Positions 45,534-53,615 of a DNA stretch of 64,000 nucleotides are shown here, in pieces. The notes beneath the pieces are model-generated. The model made no database searches. It was not told the DNA's origin and saw only the letters and a program-made list of their open reading frames with translations. How positions within the stretch are numbered: the stretch's first letter is position 1; each line of letters starts with the position of its first letter. The DNA comes from Lewinellaceae bacterium (lineage in GTDB: Bacteria > Bacteroidota > Bacteroidia > Chitinophagales > Saprospiraceae), in contig JACJYM010000006.1 of NCBI GenBank assembly GCA_020636155.1, positions 1 to 64,000 of the forward strand, written 5' to 3'. The translations under genes and the position numbers were made by a program.

Positions 45534-46451
45534 ATGAATTCAACGGAGCTAGAAACGGATTATCTCAGTAGAATTAACCGTGTATTTCAATACATTGATG
45601 ATCATATTTCGTCCGATTTGTCATTGACTAAGATCTCAGAAATTGCCTTTTTTTCGCCGTTCCATTTTCATCGAGTATTTAAATACGTGACAGGAGAGAC
45701 ATTGAATGAGTACGTGATTAGACGTCGCATTGAAAAGTCTGCCTTGGATTTGTTGCATAAAAAATCCACGGTGATTGAAATTGCACATAAATTTGGATTC
45801 TGTGATAATTCCTCTTATACAAGAAGTTTTAAAAAATACTATGGCATCAGCCCCACTCAATTTAAAAAGCAAAATCCACATAGGTTTAGCAAGATTAGTC
45901 AACTAGAAAGCAAGATTGGACAAGATTATCCTGACCATGAAAAATACCTTTGTGTCATTGATAATCTTAAAAAATGGACAAAAATGAATGCAAAAATTGA
46001 AATTATTGAATTACCAAAGATGGACGTCGCTTATGTGTCTTGCTTAGGTCCACAAAATCTTGATAGAGCTTATTCACAACTTATAAAATGGGCGACTCCG
46101 TTAGGACTGATGAACGAACATGTCAAGCCTATCACCATTTATCATGACAGCTTTAAGGTGACTGAGCACGATAAGGTAAGAATGAGTGCCGGTCTCGTGC
46201 TGGAGCATCCTGTCACGACGGAAGGGGAGATTGGTCTAGTAAGTATTAAGCCGGGTAAATTTATCAAAGGGAGCTTTGAAATAAATCTTAATGAATTTGA
46301 AAAATCATGGACTGGATTGTTCGTTTGGATGAACGAAAATGGGTATAAAAAAGCAGACAGAGACCCATTCGAAATTTATCATAACAACTTCAAGGAACAT
46401 CCTGAGCAAAAAGCCATTGTTGATTTTTATATCCCTATCAAGTCTCAATAA
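45534..46451 (+). CDS. AraC-family regulator with GyrI-like effector domain
   Basis: The protein has 305 residues. The N-terminal double helix-turn-helix (about 10-110) contains LSLTKISEIAFFSPFHFHRVFK and EIAHKFGFCDNSSYTRSFKKYYG. A GyrI/SbmC-like ligand-binding domain follows (about 145-303), usually a sensor for drugs or small lipophilic compounds. It starts 17 nt after the CotH gene and may share its transcript. Confidence 0.92.
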   Translation: MNSTELETDYLSRINRVFQYIDDHISSDLSLTKISEIAFFSPFHFHRVFKYVTGETLNEYVIRRRIEKSALDLLHKKSTVIEIAHKFGFCDNSSYTRSFKKYYGISPTQFKKQNPHRFSKISQLESKIGQDYPDHEKYLCVIDNLKKWTKMNAKIEIIELPKMDVAYVSCLGPQNLDRAYSQLIKWATPLGLMNEHVKPITIYHDSFKVTEHDKVRMSAGLVLEHPVTTEGEIGLVSIKPGKFIKGSFEINLNEFEKSWTGLFVWMNENGYKKADRDPFEIYHNNFKEHPEQKAIVDFYIPIKSQ

Positions 46452-46473
46452 TATCGGACAATCATGTGTCGCT

Positions 46474-47364
46474 TCACTGCGTGAAAATTTCGATGGCTCG
46501 AGGTAGGATGGTCACCTGACATGGACTATGTCCCTCCACTTGCCCGTCAATATTGAGCATTTCGGACGAATCACCGAATAACTCGAATTGCGAAGTTTGC
46601 AGATAGATGATGTTTTTGTCATGGACGTGTTTTCCACTAAATATTTTTTTAAATAGGCGGATGAGGGTTCTCCTATTGCAATGTCTCAGTATGATGATGT
46701 CCCACAGCCCATCGTTCAGTTTAGCGAGGGGAGCCGCCATCATACCTTTGCCAGTGTGTATGGTGTTGCAAGCGAGAATCATAGCATATTTTTCATTATA
46801 GATATGATGGTCAACTTTTAATTGAACATTGTAAGATTTGTTTTTTATAATTTCAAATAGTGAGAACAGATCGTATCTAATGGTTCCTATCCATCTAAAA
46901 TTCTCCGCATTTTGATTGATAATCGAAGCAAAACCGCATCCTATGATATTAAAACCATAGTTTTTGGATCTGTCCTGATGCGTTATTTCTGCGATATCAA
47001 TTTTCGTTTTGTTGTTGGACAATGCAATTTTCATTGCGATGTCCAATTCAGTGGCTTCTAAGTCATGAAGCAGTGAATTGCCACTACCTGCAGGCAAAAG
47101 TGCTACCGGCAGTTTAAACCCATCTGGTCGGTGCATGAGTCCATTGATGACTTCATGCATCGTACCATCTCCTCCGATGACGACGATTCTTTCAAAATGC
47201 AATATATTTTTTGATTTTAAAATTTCGACAGCATGACCGCTATTATTTAGGATGATGTGCTCGTAATGACCACCTTTATTCTCGATATTGGTGATGAGTT
47301 GCGTGGCAATGTTCATTCCATGTTTGTGTCCACTCACTGGATTTGTGATTATTAGTATGTTCAT
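46474..47364 (-). CDS. Diacylglycerol kinase-family lipid kinase
   Basis: A DAGK catalytic-domain protein of about 296 residues. It begins MNILIITNPVSGHKHG, followed by the ATP-binding VVIGGDGTMHEVINGL and LLPAGSGNSLLHDL. The C-terminal half carries GDSSEMLNIDGQVEGHSP, the usual closing motif. It likely phosphorylates diacylglycerol or a sphingoid base. I start it at the ATG at 47364; the longer reading to 47412 adds residues not seen in the family. Confidence 0.9.
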   Translation of the reverse strand: MNILIITNPVSGHKHGMNIATQLITNIENKGGHYEHIILNNSGHAVEILKSKNILHFERIVVIGGDGTMHEVINGLMHRPDGFKLPVALLPAGSGNSLLHDLEATELDIAMKIALSNNKTKIDIAEITHQDRSKNYGFNIIGCGFASIINQNAENFRWIGTIRYDLFSLFEIIKNKSYNVQLKVDHHIYNEKYAMILACNTIHTGKGMMAAPLAKLNDGLWDIIILRHCNRRTLIRLFKKIFSGKHVHDKNIIYLQTSQFELFGDSSEMLNIDGQVEGHSPCQVTILPRAIEIFTQ

Positions 47365-47705
47365 GATATGGAATTGGTAAAGTGGCAGATATTGGAGACC
47401 ATTTTTAAGCAATATCGGATATTCATAACTGAGTCAAAGTGAGTTTGGGATAAATATAATTGTTATAAAAGAAGATACCTCAAAAACTATGGAAAAATGA
47501 TGATAAAGGCATATTTGTCTCATTTTTCCGTTTGGATGGGGTCGTAGTAATACTTTTTTGGTTAATGAACGTCATTAAAGGCAATTTTTATATTGTAGAA
47601 AATTATTAGTTTCATTATTGAATATGGTCAGTACCATTTCAATTTTAATAAGTGGCAACCAAAGGTCAATTTGGATTGAACTTTGCTATTCACAGGTAGA
47701 CTTAT
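47365..47705. other. Intergenic region at the array's end
   Basis: About 340 bp without a believable gene. The only structure is an imperfect hairpin at 47647-47706 (CAAAGGTCAA/TTGAACTTTG with outer AATAAGT/ACTTATT), overlapping the RNA-ligase stop. It lacks the GTT box of the array sites. Confidence 0.4.
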
Positions 47706-48221
47706 TTATTGTGCAACTTTATTTTTTACAATTCCAAATTCCTGTAATACAGTCCATTTTCCTCCATTTCTTTGCTCGATTAGACTAATTTTTCCAAATT
47801 TCAATTCTGTCGGCAAGTCATAGTTTTCAATTCTTTCAAATATTTCATTTGTACAAGTCGAATTTCTTGGATGCATTAGAGTTATATGAGGAACTTGTTC
47901 ATTTTCCAATTCAGATTGTCCCAGAACTAATTTCCTTAATTCTTTAAATTCATTATTGTGGCCTAATGATGAAATGTATACACCTTTTCCTTCAGCAAAC
48001 CGTTCAGCTTTTCCAAATTCAATTCGGATTATTTTTTTTAATGAAATAGACTTTATTCTTGCAATAGTGTTTTCAATTGGTTCGATTTCGTTTTCACGAC
48101 AAAGCGTGACGTGAGCAGGTATGAGGTTGTACTGTTTTGGATTAAATTCAGCTCGAATTTTCTCGATAATGCCATTCGGTTCATTAATGAACAAAGTCAA
48201 TTGCCGTCTAATTTTTTCCAT
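47706..48221 (-). CDS. 2'-5' RNA ligase / 2H phosphoesterase-family protein
   Basis: The protein has 171 residues. Two H-x-T-L motifs, AHVTLC (about 38) and PHITLM (about 111), mark the 2H phosphoesterase fold, which opens 2',3'-cyclic phosphates or joins tRNA halves. The start is 15 nt from the outer box of the attC-like site at 48236-48323, so it looks like the cassette gene after that site. No promoter is visible between them. Confidence 0.8.
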   Translation of the reverse strand: MEKIRRQLTLFINEPNGIIEKIRAEFNPKQYNLIPAHVTLCRENEIEPIENTIARIKSISLKKIIRIEFGKAERFAEGKGVYISSLGHNNEFKELRKLVLGQSELENEQVPHITLMHPRNSTCTNEIFERIENYDLPTELKFGKISLIEQRNGGKWTVLQEFGIVKNKVAQ

Positions 48222-48235
48222 TTTTCACAAATGTT

Positions 48236-48323
48236 GTACAACTCAAAAGAATACAAACATCGCCACCTGAAACATCAAGCTGAACCACGTAACTATATTT
48301 CGGTGTTTGTATTTCAGCTGCAC
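48236..48323 (-). repeat. attC-like recombination site E
   Basis: On the plus strand GTACAAC (48236-48242) and GCTGCAC (48317-48323) pair throughout if two G-T wobbles are allowed. Inside, 48249-48262 pairs with 48301-48315 (14 pairs, one bulged base). Unpaired spacers are 6 and 1 nt. The tip is about 38 nt. The layout matches the other four sites, but the GTT trinucleotide appears only on one side. Confidence 0.55.
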
Positions 48324-48633
48324 AGCTTGGGTGATTAGGGTATTCCTTTTGGAGTGTGTCTTATTATTTTTTGTCTAAAGTAGGGATTTTTAGAGAAGTA
48401 TGAGTGATTTTTGAGAAGAATTTTGGGTTTAGTAAAAATTGGAATTCATTAAAAACTGATAAGCTAGGCGATCCCGAGTAGAACTCGGGGATCTTTGACA
48501 CGAGCTTCATGCTGTGTCTTGCCGACCACACGAAGCCTAATTTATTGTGTGCAGCATTCATTTTTCTATAAAAATAAAAAGGATTACCCAAATTCATTGG
48601 ATAACCCTTTGAAAAATTCATCAATAATTTTCA
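48324..48633. other. Non-coding, hairpin-rich stretch
   Basis: About 310 bp lies between site E and the ester-cyclase-like gene. It holds a near-perfect hairpin (GATCCCGAGT 48470-48479 with ACTCGGGGATC 48483-48493) and GCTTC/GAAGC arms around 48505-48537, plus the terminator at 48579-48611. An 86-codon frame on the minus strand has no recognisable protein character. Confidence 0.45.
48579..48611 (-). terminator. Terminator after the ester-cyclase-like gene
   Basis: On the minus strand AAAGG and CCTTT arms enclose an inner ATCCAA/TTxGGGT stem, followed by TTTATTTTTA. It lies 22 nt after the stop codon. The stem has internal mismatches, so strength is uncertain. Confidence 0.45.
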
Positions 48634-49158
48634 CTACTTCTGGCTAACCTGCTGAATTGCCGTAGCCCAGTCTTCGACGTGATAAGACCTTACCATTTTT
48701 CCGTTTTCTATGGTATGTACATCAATAGTCATGATTTCAAATTTTTTTGACCCATCTGTTGGTGCTCCAAAGAAATGCCCTTCGGGCGAGTTTGGTGTCC
48801 CAGAAGCAATGCTCCTTACAGTCACCCGATTTCCGTCAACAAGCATTTCCTTTACGTCCCAGTTCAAATCGGGTATCATCCCGCCAAATGCTCCCAAGGT
48901 ATTTACAAATCCTTGTCTGCCTGGTCCACCTATTGGCTGAGGTGTAGATTCCCAATTTTCTGCCATATAAACTTTTGATAATCCGTCCCTGTCCGAATTG
49001 TTGGGGTCGCTTAGTTGGTCATAAAATTTTTGAACCAATGCTTTGAGTTCTGTCTTTTTTTTCTCTTCCATTGTTTGATATTCAGTTTTAGATAGGTTTT
49101 GGTTGCAACTGGCTGCCAAAACCATGATTGAAAAAATGAGTAATTGAAATGACTTCAT
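48634..49158 (-). CDS. SnoaL-like ester cyclase-family lipoprotein
   Basis: The protein has about 174 residues. A lipoprotein signal peptide ends at VLAASCNQ. The body is a SnoaL/NTF2-like fold: ELKALVQKFYDQL at the first helix, GPGRQGFVNTLGAFGGMIPDLNWDVKEM, VDGNRVTVRSIASGTPNSPEGHFFGAP and a C-terminal GKMVRSYHVEDWATAIQQ. Such domains bind or convert small hydrophobic molecules. I start at the ATG at 49158, which gives the signal peptide. It lies 106 nt after the AraC gene with no array site between. Confidence 0.85.
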   Translation of the reverse strand: MKSFQLLIFSIMVLAASCNQNLSKTEYQTMEEKKKTELKALVQKFYDQLSDPNNSDRDGLSKVYMAENWESTPQPIGGPGRQGFVNTLGAFGGMIPDLNWDVKEMLVDGNRVTVRSIASGTPNSPEGHFFGAPTDGSKKFEIMTIDVHTIENGKMVRSYHVEDWATAIQQVSQK

Positions 49159-49264
49159 CGTCTTTATTTTTTGTGAACAATAATCAAAAGCCTTTTCCAC
49201 TTTTGACATCACAAAGGACGGTCATCCCAGAATAAACTGAATTATCAATATGATGAAAGAGTTA

Positions 49265-50122
49265 TCATTTTGAATGGATGGCACGGTACTCGTTCGGGGT
49301 CATTTTGACGATTCCCTTGAAGAAGCGGTTGAAATTGGATGGCTCGGTGAAGTTCAATGCATAACTTATTTCCGAAATGCTTAGGTTGCTGTAAAGGATT
49401 TCCCGTTTTGCCTCTGCAATGAGCCTTTCCCGTATGATTTCCGAAGTGTTTTTTCCAAGGCTCTCTTTGATGGTCTTATTGAGATGGGATTTGCTGACGT
49501 TAAGTGCGGTGGCATAGTCTGATACATTATGGTATCTGCGGATTTCTGCCTCCATTAGTTTTTTAAAACTCAACGTAAGGTTGTCCTCGAAGAATTGAAA
49601 TTCTACTTTATGTTGCTCCTTATAACAACGGTTGATATGGATGAGAATATAGTAGAGAATGGCACGAAGAAAGTGTTCGCTGTCAGAACCCAGATGAGCC
49701 AGTTCATTCTTGATTTCTTTCAATCTCGACAAAAAATCATTAATTCTATCTTTGTCTATTTGAATGAAAGATGGAGTAACATTATTATAGAAATAGTGGA
49801 ATCGGTAAAGGAACAATCCGTCATTGAAAAATTTTGAAATAAATTCTTCTTCAAAAATAAGGATGTATCCGTCCAGCTGCCCCTCAATTAACTGCCATTG
49901 TCTCCATTTATTTGGCGGCAATAATAAGGTAGTTCCTGCCTTAAATTGGATTCTTTCATTATCAAGTCGAAACACTCCTTTTCCAGAAGTTATGATAAAT
50001 ATTTCATGAAAATCAATCCAAAATGGGCTATCATCTAAGGTAAATCCTTTGACTTTTGACATTTGTTCACAATCAATCAAAAGTTCTCTGCCATACTTAT
50101 TCCTTTTAAACTGGAATTTCAC
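49265..50122 (-). CDS. AraC-family transcriptional regulator
   Basis: About 285 residues: an N-terminal cupin-like sensor (about 1-160) and a C-terminal double helix-turn-helix with SDYATALNVSKSHLNKTIKE and SISEISYALNFTEPSNFNRFFK, ending near FKGIVKMTPNEYRAI. I start it at the GTG at 50122. A longer in-frame start at 50185 lies inside the attC-like site at 50146-50275 and adds residues foreign to AraC proteins. It may regulate the ester-cyclase-like gene next to it. Confidence 0.85.
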   Translation of the reverse strand: MKFQFKRNKYGRELLIDCEQMSKVKGFTLDDSPFWIDFHEIFIITSGKGVFRLDNERIQFKAGTTLLLPPNKWRQWQLIEGQLDGYILIFEEEFISKFFNDGLFLYRFHYFYNNVTPSFIQIDKDRINDFLSRLKEIKNELAHLGSDSEHFLRAILYYILIHINRCYKEQHKVEFQFFEDNLTLSFKKLMEAEIRRYHNVSDYATALNVSKSHLNKTIKESLGKNTSEIIRERLIAEAKREILYSNLSISEISYALNFTEPSNFNRFFKGIVKMTPNEYRAIHSK

Positions 50123-50145
50123 TTTTTTTATTTTTCTTTTGTTGC

Positions 50146-50275
50146 ACACAACGTCTCGGCTATGAGTAGTTGCTTGGGTTAGCACTTAACTTTGCAAGTA
50201 CACACCAAACTGAAAATCCGCAAGGATTTTCAGAAGTAGGCGAGAACAAGCAATTACTTATAGCCATTGTTGTGC
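50146..50275 (-). repeat. attC-like recombination site D
   Basis: The outer boxes are ACACAAC (50146-50152) and GTTGTGC (50269-50275). The inner arms are GGCTATGAGTAGTTGCTTG and CAAGCAATTACTTATAGCC, paired over 19 bp with two G-T wobbles. Spacers are 5 and 3 nt. The tip contains a perfect 10 bp hairpin, CTGAAAATCC-GCAA-GGATTTTCAG (50210-50233). The site begins 5 nt after the DUF6090 stop. Confidence 0.75.
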
Positions 50276-50280
50276 TTTCG

Positions 50281-51018
50281 TTATTTTAATATATCTAGTT
50301 CCTTTTGTAGTAAAGTCAATAAATCTGCAATTTCACTTTTACAAGTTTCCATTGCATCTCTTGTCCAAATGGTTAGATTATATATTTTACTACACTCATT
50401 GGTCAACAAATGATAATTCACCAAAAAGTCTGAATTGCTGATACCTTTGTTATTAATTTCTGATTTTGCAGTTTTACTAAAATAGTTATTAATTAATGAA
50501 AAAACTGCTTGATGCTCAATATTTAAATCTAAATCATGATAGTTAACATAATGCTGTTCATATAACTCTCGTAGTTCTTCTTTTACCTTTGAAGATTGGA
50601 TTAAATCAATTTCATTGTTATTAGATATTTTTTCATATAACTTGTAATTTGGAAAAAAAGAACTGCTTGTTGATTTAACAGAACGAAGCATCTCATTTAT
50701 TTTTTGATTAGGATACATAATTAAGATTTCCTCTGCAGAATAAGTTATGAATGCCTCTTGTGACACCAAAGCAGAATCAATTCTTTGCAAATGGACTTCC
50801 ACATCATCAAAGTCACTTTCTAAACTTTTTATAATTGTTTCATATAGTTTTATTTCTGCAATTCGATTTTTTCTTTGCTCATTCCAATTATTTATTCCCA
50901 ATGCTATTAAAATTCCGATAACCACGAGGACAATCTCTCCGATAGCATAAATCAGATATTTACTGAATTTATTTTCAGTTAGCAGTTTTTGCCTAATTTT
51001 TCTAAAAAATTTGATCAT
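50281..51018 (-). CDS. DUF6090-family membrane-anchored protein
   Basis: The protein has 245 residues. The N-terminus MIKFFRKIRQKLLTENKFSK, one membrane helix (about 22-44, YAIGEIVLVVIGILIALGIN) and NNWNEQRKNR are the hallmark of DUF6090, a family of unknown function frequent in Bacteroidota. The rest is helical. It is flanked on both sides by attC-like sites, 24 nt before its start and 5 nt after its stop, as a single-gene cassette would be. Confidence 0.85.
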   Translation of the reverse strand: MIKFFRKIRQKLLTENKFSKYLIYAIGEIVLVVIGILIALGINNWNEQRKNRIAEIKLYETIIKSLESDFDDVEVHLQRIDSALVSQEAFITYSAEEILIMYPNQKINEMLRSVKSTSSSFFPNYKLYEKISNNNEIDLIQSSKVKEELRELYEQHYVNYHDLDLNIEHQAVFSLINNYFSKTAKSEINNKGISNSDFLVNYHLLTNECSKIYNLTIWTRDAMETCKSEIADLLTLLQKELDILK

Positions 51019-51042
51019 TGGTTAATGGTTAGTCATAATGAA

Positions 51043-51105
51043 GCACAACGCCTAGGCTATGTGATGGATGAAGCGATAGCGAATCTATCATCATAGCTGT
51101 TGTTA
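51043..51105 (-). repeat. attC-like recombination site C
   Basis: The outer boxes are GCACAAC (51043-51049) and GTTGTTA (51099-51105). The inner arms are GCTATGTGATGGAT and ATCTATCATCATAGC, with one bulged base and one G-T pair. Spacers are 6 nt and 1 nt. At 63 bp it is in the size range of short attC sites. It begins 7 nt after the stop of the ParB-like gene. Confidence 0.75.
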
Positions 51106-51112
51106 TCATGAG

Positions 51113-51847
51113 TTATTCATTTATGTATTCATAATCTTTTTCAAGATCTAATTGCAAATCGAAATACTTGTTTTCCTTTTCATTCTTGATCCAATTTAAA
51201 TAGCTCTCTTTATTACATTCCAACTTACTTGCCATTTTCAACGACTGCTCGATTGACATCGTCGATGAATTTAGTTTGCTAATTATTAAGGCTCTTGGCT
51301 TCATTTTGAGTTGGCCGTAAGCAATAAATTTATGATGTCCATCAAGGATGAATAATAAGTGAGATTTAGCTACATGAAATATTACCATAGTTGGTCTTAA
51401 TCCTTGTTTAATCGCTTGTTTGTATTCATCGATTATTAGGTCATCATATCTGCATTGAGTTGGTATAATATCTGGACAACCACCATAATAGTCGAATGAT
51501 TGAAAATTATCTCCTTCTGGTAGGTGAATTAAATCATAATGTTCATGTAAGTCGTATGTTCCAAATTCATATTCTCCTGTTTTGAGAAATTGAGAATAGT
51601 AATCAACTAATCTATCAAATTCTGTCGTTGTGGCAATTCCATTTTTGAGTATTTCAGAAACAAGAGTTGATTCCGCCCAAGATCTTTCATCTACTCCTTT
51701 TGCAATGTGATATCTCCAAGTAGAACCAATTTCAGCAAACCAAGTGTATTGTATTGGCAAACTGTTTAAATATAGAACCGACTCTTGATTATCACCTTTG
51801 ATATCAATTATTCCAAATTTATTCGATATTTCAATTTTCTTTTTCAT
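51113..51847 (-). CDS. Unknown protein with a ParB/sulfiredoxin-like motif
   Basis: The protein has 244 residues and is soluble. The segment LLFILDGHHKFIAYGQLKMKPRAL resembles the DG(H)HR-type nucleotide-binding loop of ParB/sulfiredoxin folds, here late in the protein (about 165-190). No other domain is recognised. It is a single gene between two attC-like sites. Function unknown. Confidence 0.5.
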   Translation of the reverse strand: MKKKIEISNKFGIIDIKGDNQESVLYLNSLPIQYTWFAEIGSTWRYHIAKGVDERSWAESTLVSEILKNGIATTTEFDRLVDYYSQFLKTGEYEFGTYDLHEHYDLIHLPEGDNFQSFDYYGGCPDIIPTQCRYDDLIIDEYKQAIKQGLRPTMVIFHVAKSHLLFILDGHHKFIAYGQLKMKPRALIISKLNSSTMSIEQSLKMASKLECNKESYLNWIKNEKENKYFDLQLDLEKDYEYINE

Positions 51848-51854
51848 TAATTCA

Positions 51855-51985
51855 TGATAACGTTTTGCAGCTAGGCGCAGGTGGCTATTGCAAAGTGTCG
51901 CACGTCAAATATAGGAAAAAATTTGATTAAAGAGCAAAACTTGAATGAAAGATAAACTGCCACTTGCGCTTAGGTGATGTTAGCA
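51855..51985 (-). repeat. attC-like recombination site B
   Basis: The outer boxes are TGATAAC (51855-51861) and GTTAGCA (51979-51985). The inner arms CTAGGCGCAGGTGGC and GCCACTTGCGCTTAG pair over 15 bp with two G-T wobbles. Spacers are 8-9 and 4-5 nt depending on the first pair. The tip is about 75 nt. The HEAT-like gene's stop (51970) lies within the 3' arm, as the HEPN stop does in site A. Confidence 0.75.
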
Positions 51986-52908
51986 GTAGTTTTACTTTGT
52001 ATCTCATTTAATACTTTAATTTCGTTCACAAATAATTTGTCTATTCGCTTAGAAGATAGGAAATCAAAAAACTTCTGAATGTCGTCATTTTCTTTCTTAT
52101 ACCTGTCAAGAAACTTCAATCCAAGCGTTATGTCATTATCATTTGGATAAAAAAAACCATTGCAGTCAGTCTTTCTCATAGTAGCAGTTTTCTTTTTTAT
52201 TCTTTCGATTACAGCTTGTATTGCTTTAGGTCCACAATGCATATAAATACCTTCCATAGCTGAATGCTTGTTCTTACCATTTATTAATTGCTCAATAAAT
52301 AAATCTTGCTCTCTATTGTCAGCATGGCGTATTAATGCTAAAAAAGCTGAACCTGATAAGTCTTCTGAACTTTCATTTAATTTTTTTGCTAAAAAAGGAA
52401 TACACTTTCTTGTCCCAGCTGTATGTAAAGCCACGTTTGCTTGAATAATTGACCAATCAGATTTGTAATTTTCTATAACGTAAATTAAAGCATCTTCTAC
52501 ATCTGGATTGTCTGAATTAGCCAAACAATCAATGATTGGATCAACAATTTTTCCTTGTCTATATTTTTTTAACAAGTCAAAGAGAGGTTTAATATTTACT
52601 TCTATCGTCTTTTTTTGCCAAGTTATTGCAATGTATATGTAACTCTTGATTTCAGGGTTTTGTTCGCTAGCAGCTTTTTCAATAAAGTAGTTAGTCAGCT
52701 CGGGTAAATATCTGTTTCGACCGATGTTACCCAAAATCAAATATGCCTTTTTGACTTTCCGAACGTCAGAGGAAGTCCCAATGAATTGTTTAAGTTCATT
52801 AACTACTTCAATATTGTCATACGAAGTGTCATTGTCGTCAATAGAGTCAATTAACTCCCTATTATCTACCTTTTCCTTATTAAAATAGTTGGTTAGTTTT
52901 TTCCACAT
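51970..52908 (-). CDS. HEAT-like repeat protein
   Basis: The protein has 312 residues and is all helical. Repeated helix pairs such as KVKKAYLILGNIGRNRYLPELTNYF, KIVDPIIDCLANSDNPDVEDALIYVI and SGSAFLALIRHADNREQDLFIEQL look like HEAT/armadillo repeats, which act as protein-binding scaffolds. No enzyme motif. It is a single-gene cassette: start 18 nt after the box of site A, stop inside site B. Confidence 0.65.
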   Translation of the reverse strand: MWKKLTNYFNKEKVDNRELIDSIDDNDTSYDNIEVVNELKQFIGTSSDVRKVKKAYLILGNIGRNRYLPELTNYFIEKAASEQNPEIKSYIYIAITWQKKTIEVNIKPLFDLLKKYRQGKIVDPIIDCLANSDNPDVEDALIYVIENYKSDWSIIQANVALHTAGTRKCIPFLAKKLNESSEDLSGSAFLALIRHADNREQDLFIEQLINGKNKHSAMEGIYMHCGPKAIQAVIERIKKKTATMRKTDCNGFFYPNDNDITLGLKFLDRYKKENDDIQKFFDFLSSKRIDKLFVNEIKVLNEIQSKTTANIT

Positions 52909-52925
52909 ATTCTGTCAAAAATTAC

Positions 52926-52992
52926 TGCTAACGGTGAGCATAAACGCAGTATGCGAGGTACGAGCATATTGTCGTTTTATGCAGTGTTAGTG
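52926..52992 (-). repeat. attC-like recombination site A
   Basis: The outer boxes are TGCTAAC (52926-52932) and GTTAGTG (52986-52992). The inner arms are GCATAAACGCAGTATGC and GCATATTGTCGTTTTATGC; they pair with two bulged A/T bases and one G-T pair. Spacers are 5 and 3 nt. Two extrahelical bases in a stem of this kind are a known trait of attC sites. The HEPN stop lies in the 3' arm. Confidence 0.8.
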
Positions 52993-53615
52993 ATAGGCTC
53001 TTCATATCTCTTTTGGTTGATAAACTTTTCTATATTATTTAAAAATACTTCACAAATATTTTCAAGCAACTCAAAGTATTTCTCAATTTGCGGAAGTTCG
53101 AATAAATATGCATTTTCTCCGTGGGCAATCTTGTTTCTAATATCAACAAGTTTGTCAATGTCATTTTCATAAATAGAAAAATCTTCTATGTCTAGCAAAA
53201 ACATATTGCATAATTCCCCTAATACTTTATAGTTTAAGTTAGACTTTGTGTTTACTTTTTTTTCAAAAGTTAAATGATTGTTTAATCTATCAAAAAACGT
53301 TTGAGTAAAGTCACATCTTTGCTCTAAAGATTGATTGGACTGAAGCCTTTTAAATTTTTCACCCACACTAAGAACAAATAATTTTACAGGCACATTGGAA
53401 TGTGATAATTTACTTTTATTTAACCCCTTTATTAGGCTAGTCAATGAACTAACCACCAACCCTTCCCAATGAGCATAAATCATAGGTACACAAAGACGTA
53501 GAAAAAAACCTCTATTAGCTTCTGGCAGTTGGCTATAGGTCATTTTCATTTTGGCAATATCTTTTGTACGCCATTCATTGTCAAGTCTTATTTCATCAAT
53601 CAAATTAATTTCCAT
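52977..53615 (-). CDS. HEPN-domain protein, MAE_28990-like, likely RNase
   Basis: About 212 residues and helical. The segment DKLVDIRNKIAHGENAYLFEL carries R-N-x-x-x-H, the RNase motif of HEPN domains, and PMIYAHWEGLVVSSL matches the MAE_28990/MAE_18760-type HEPN group, which is often found beside DUF262 genes. The ATG at 53615 overlaps the DUF262 stop by 11 nt; a TTG at 53633 is the alternative. It would be the effector of the pair. Confidence 0.75.
   Translation of the reverse strand: MEINLIDEIRLDNEWRTKDIAKMKMTYSQLPEANRGFFLRLCVPMIYAHWEGLVVSSLTSLIKGLNKSKLSHSNVPVKLFVLSVGEKFKRLQSNQSLEQRCDFTQTFFDRLNNHLTFEKKVNTKSNLNYKVLGELCNMFLLDIEDFSIYENDIDKLVDIRNKIAHGENAYLFELPQIEKYFELLENICEVFLNNIEKFINQKRYEEPITNTA

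Noticed and set aside
47647..47706. Hairpin after the 2'-5' RNA ligase gene as a sixth attC-like site
   Set aside because: It has an inner stem and an outer AATAAGT/ACTTATT pair, but no AAC/GTT outer boxes in the right places. A degenerate site is possible but not supported.
48470..48493. GATCCCGAGT hairpin as an attC-like site
   Set aside because: It is a short perfect stem with a 3 nt loop and no outer boxes; it looks like an ordinary extragenic hairpin.
48364..48624. An 86-codon minus-strand reading frame
   Set aside because: Composition does not look like a real protein, it runs through two hairpins and a terminator, and no family pattern is seen.
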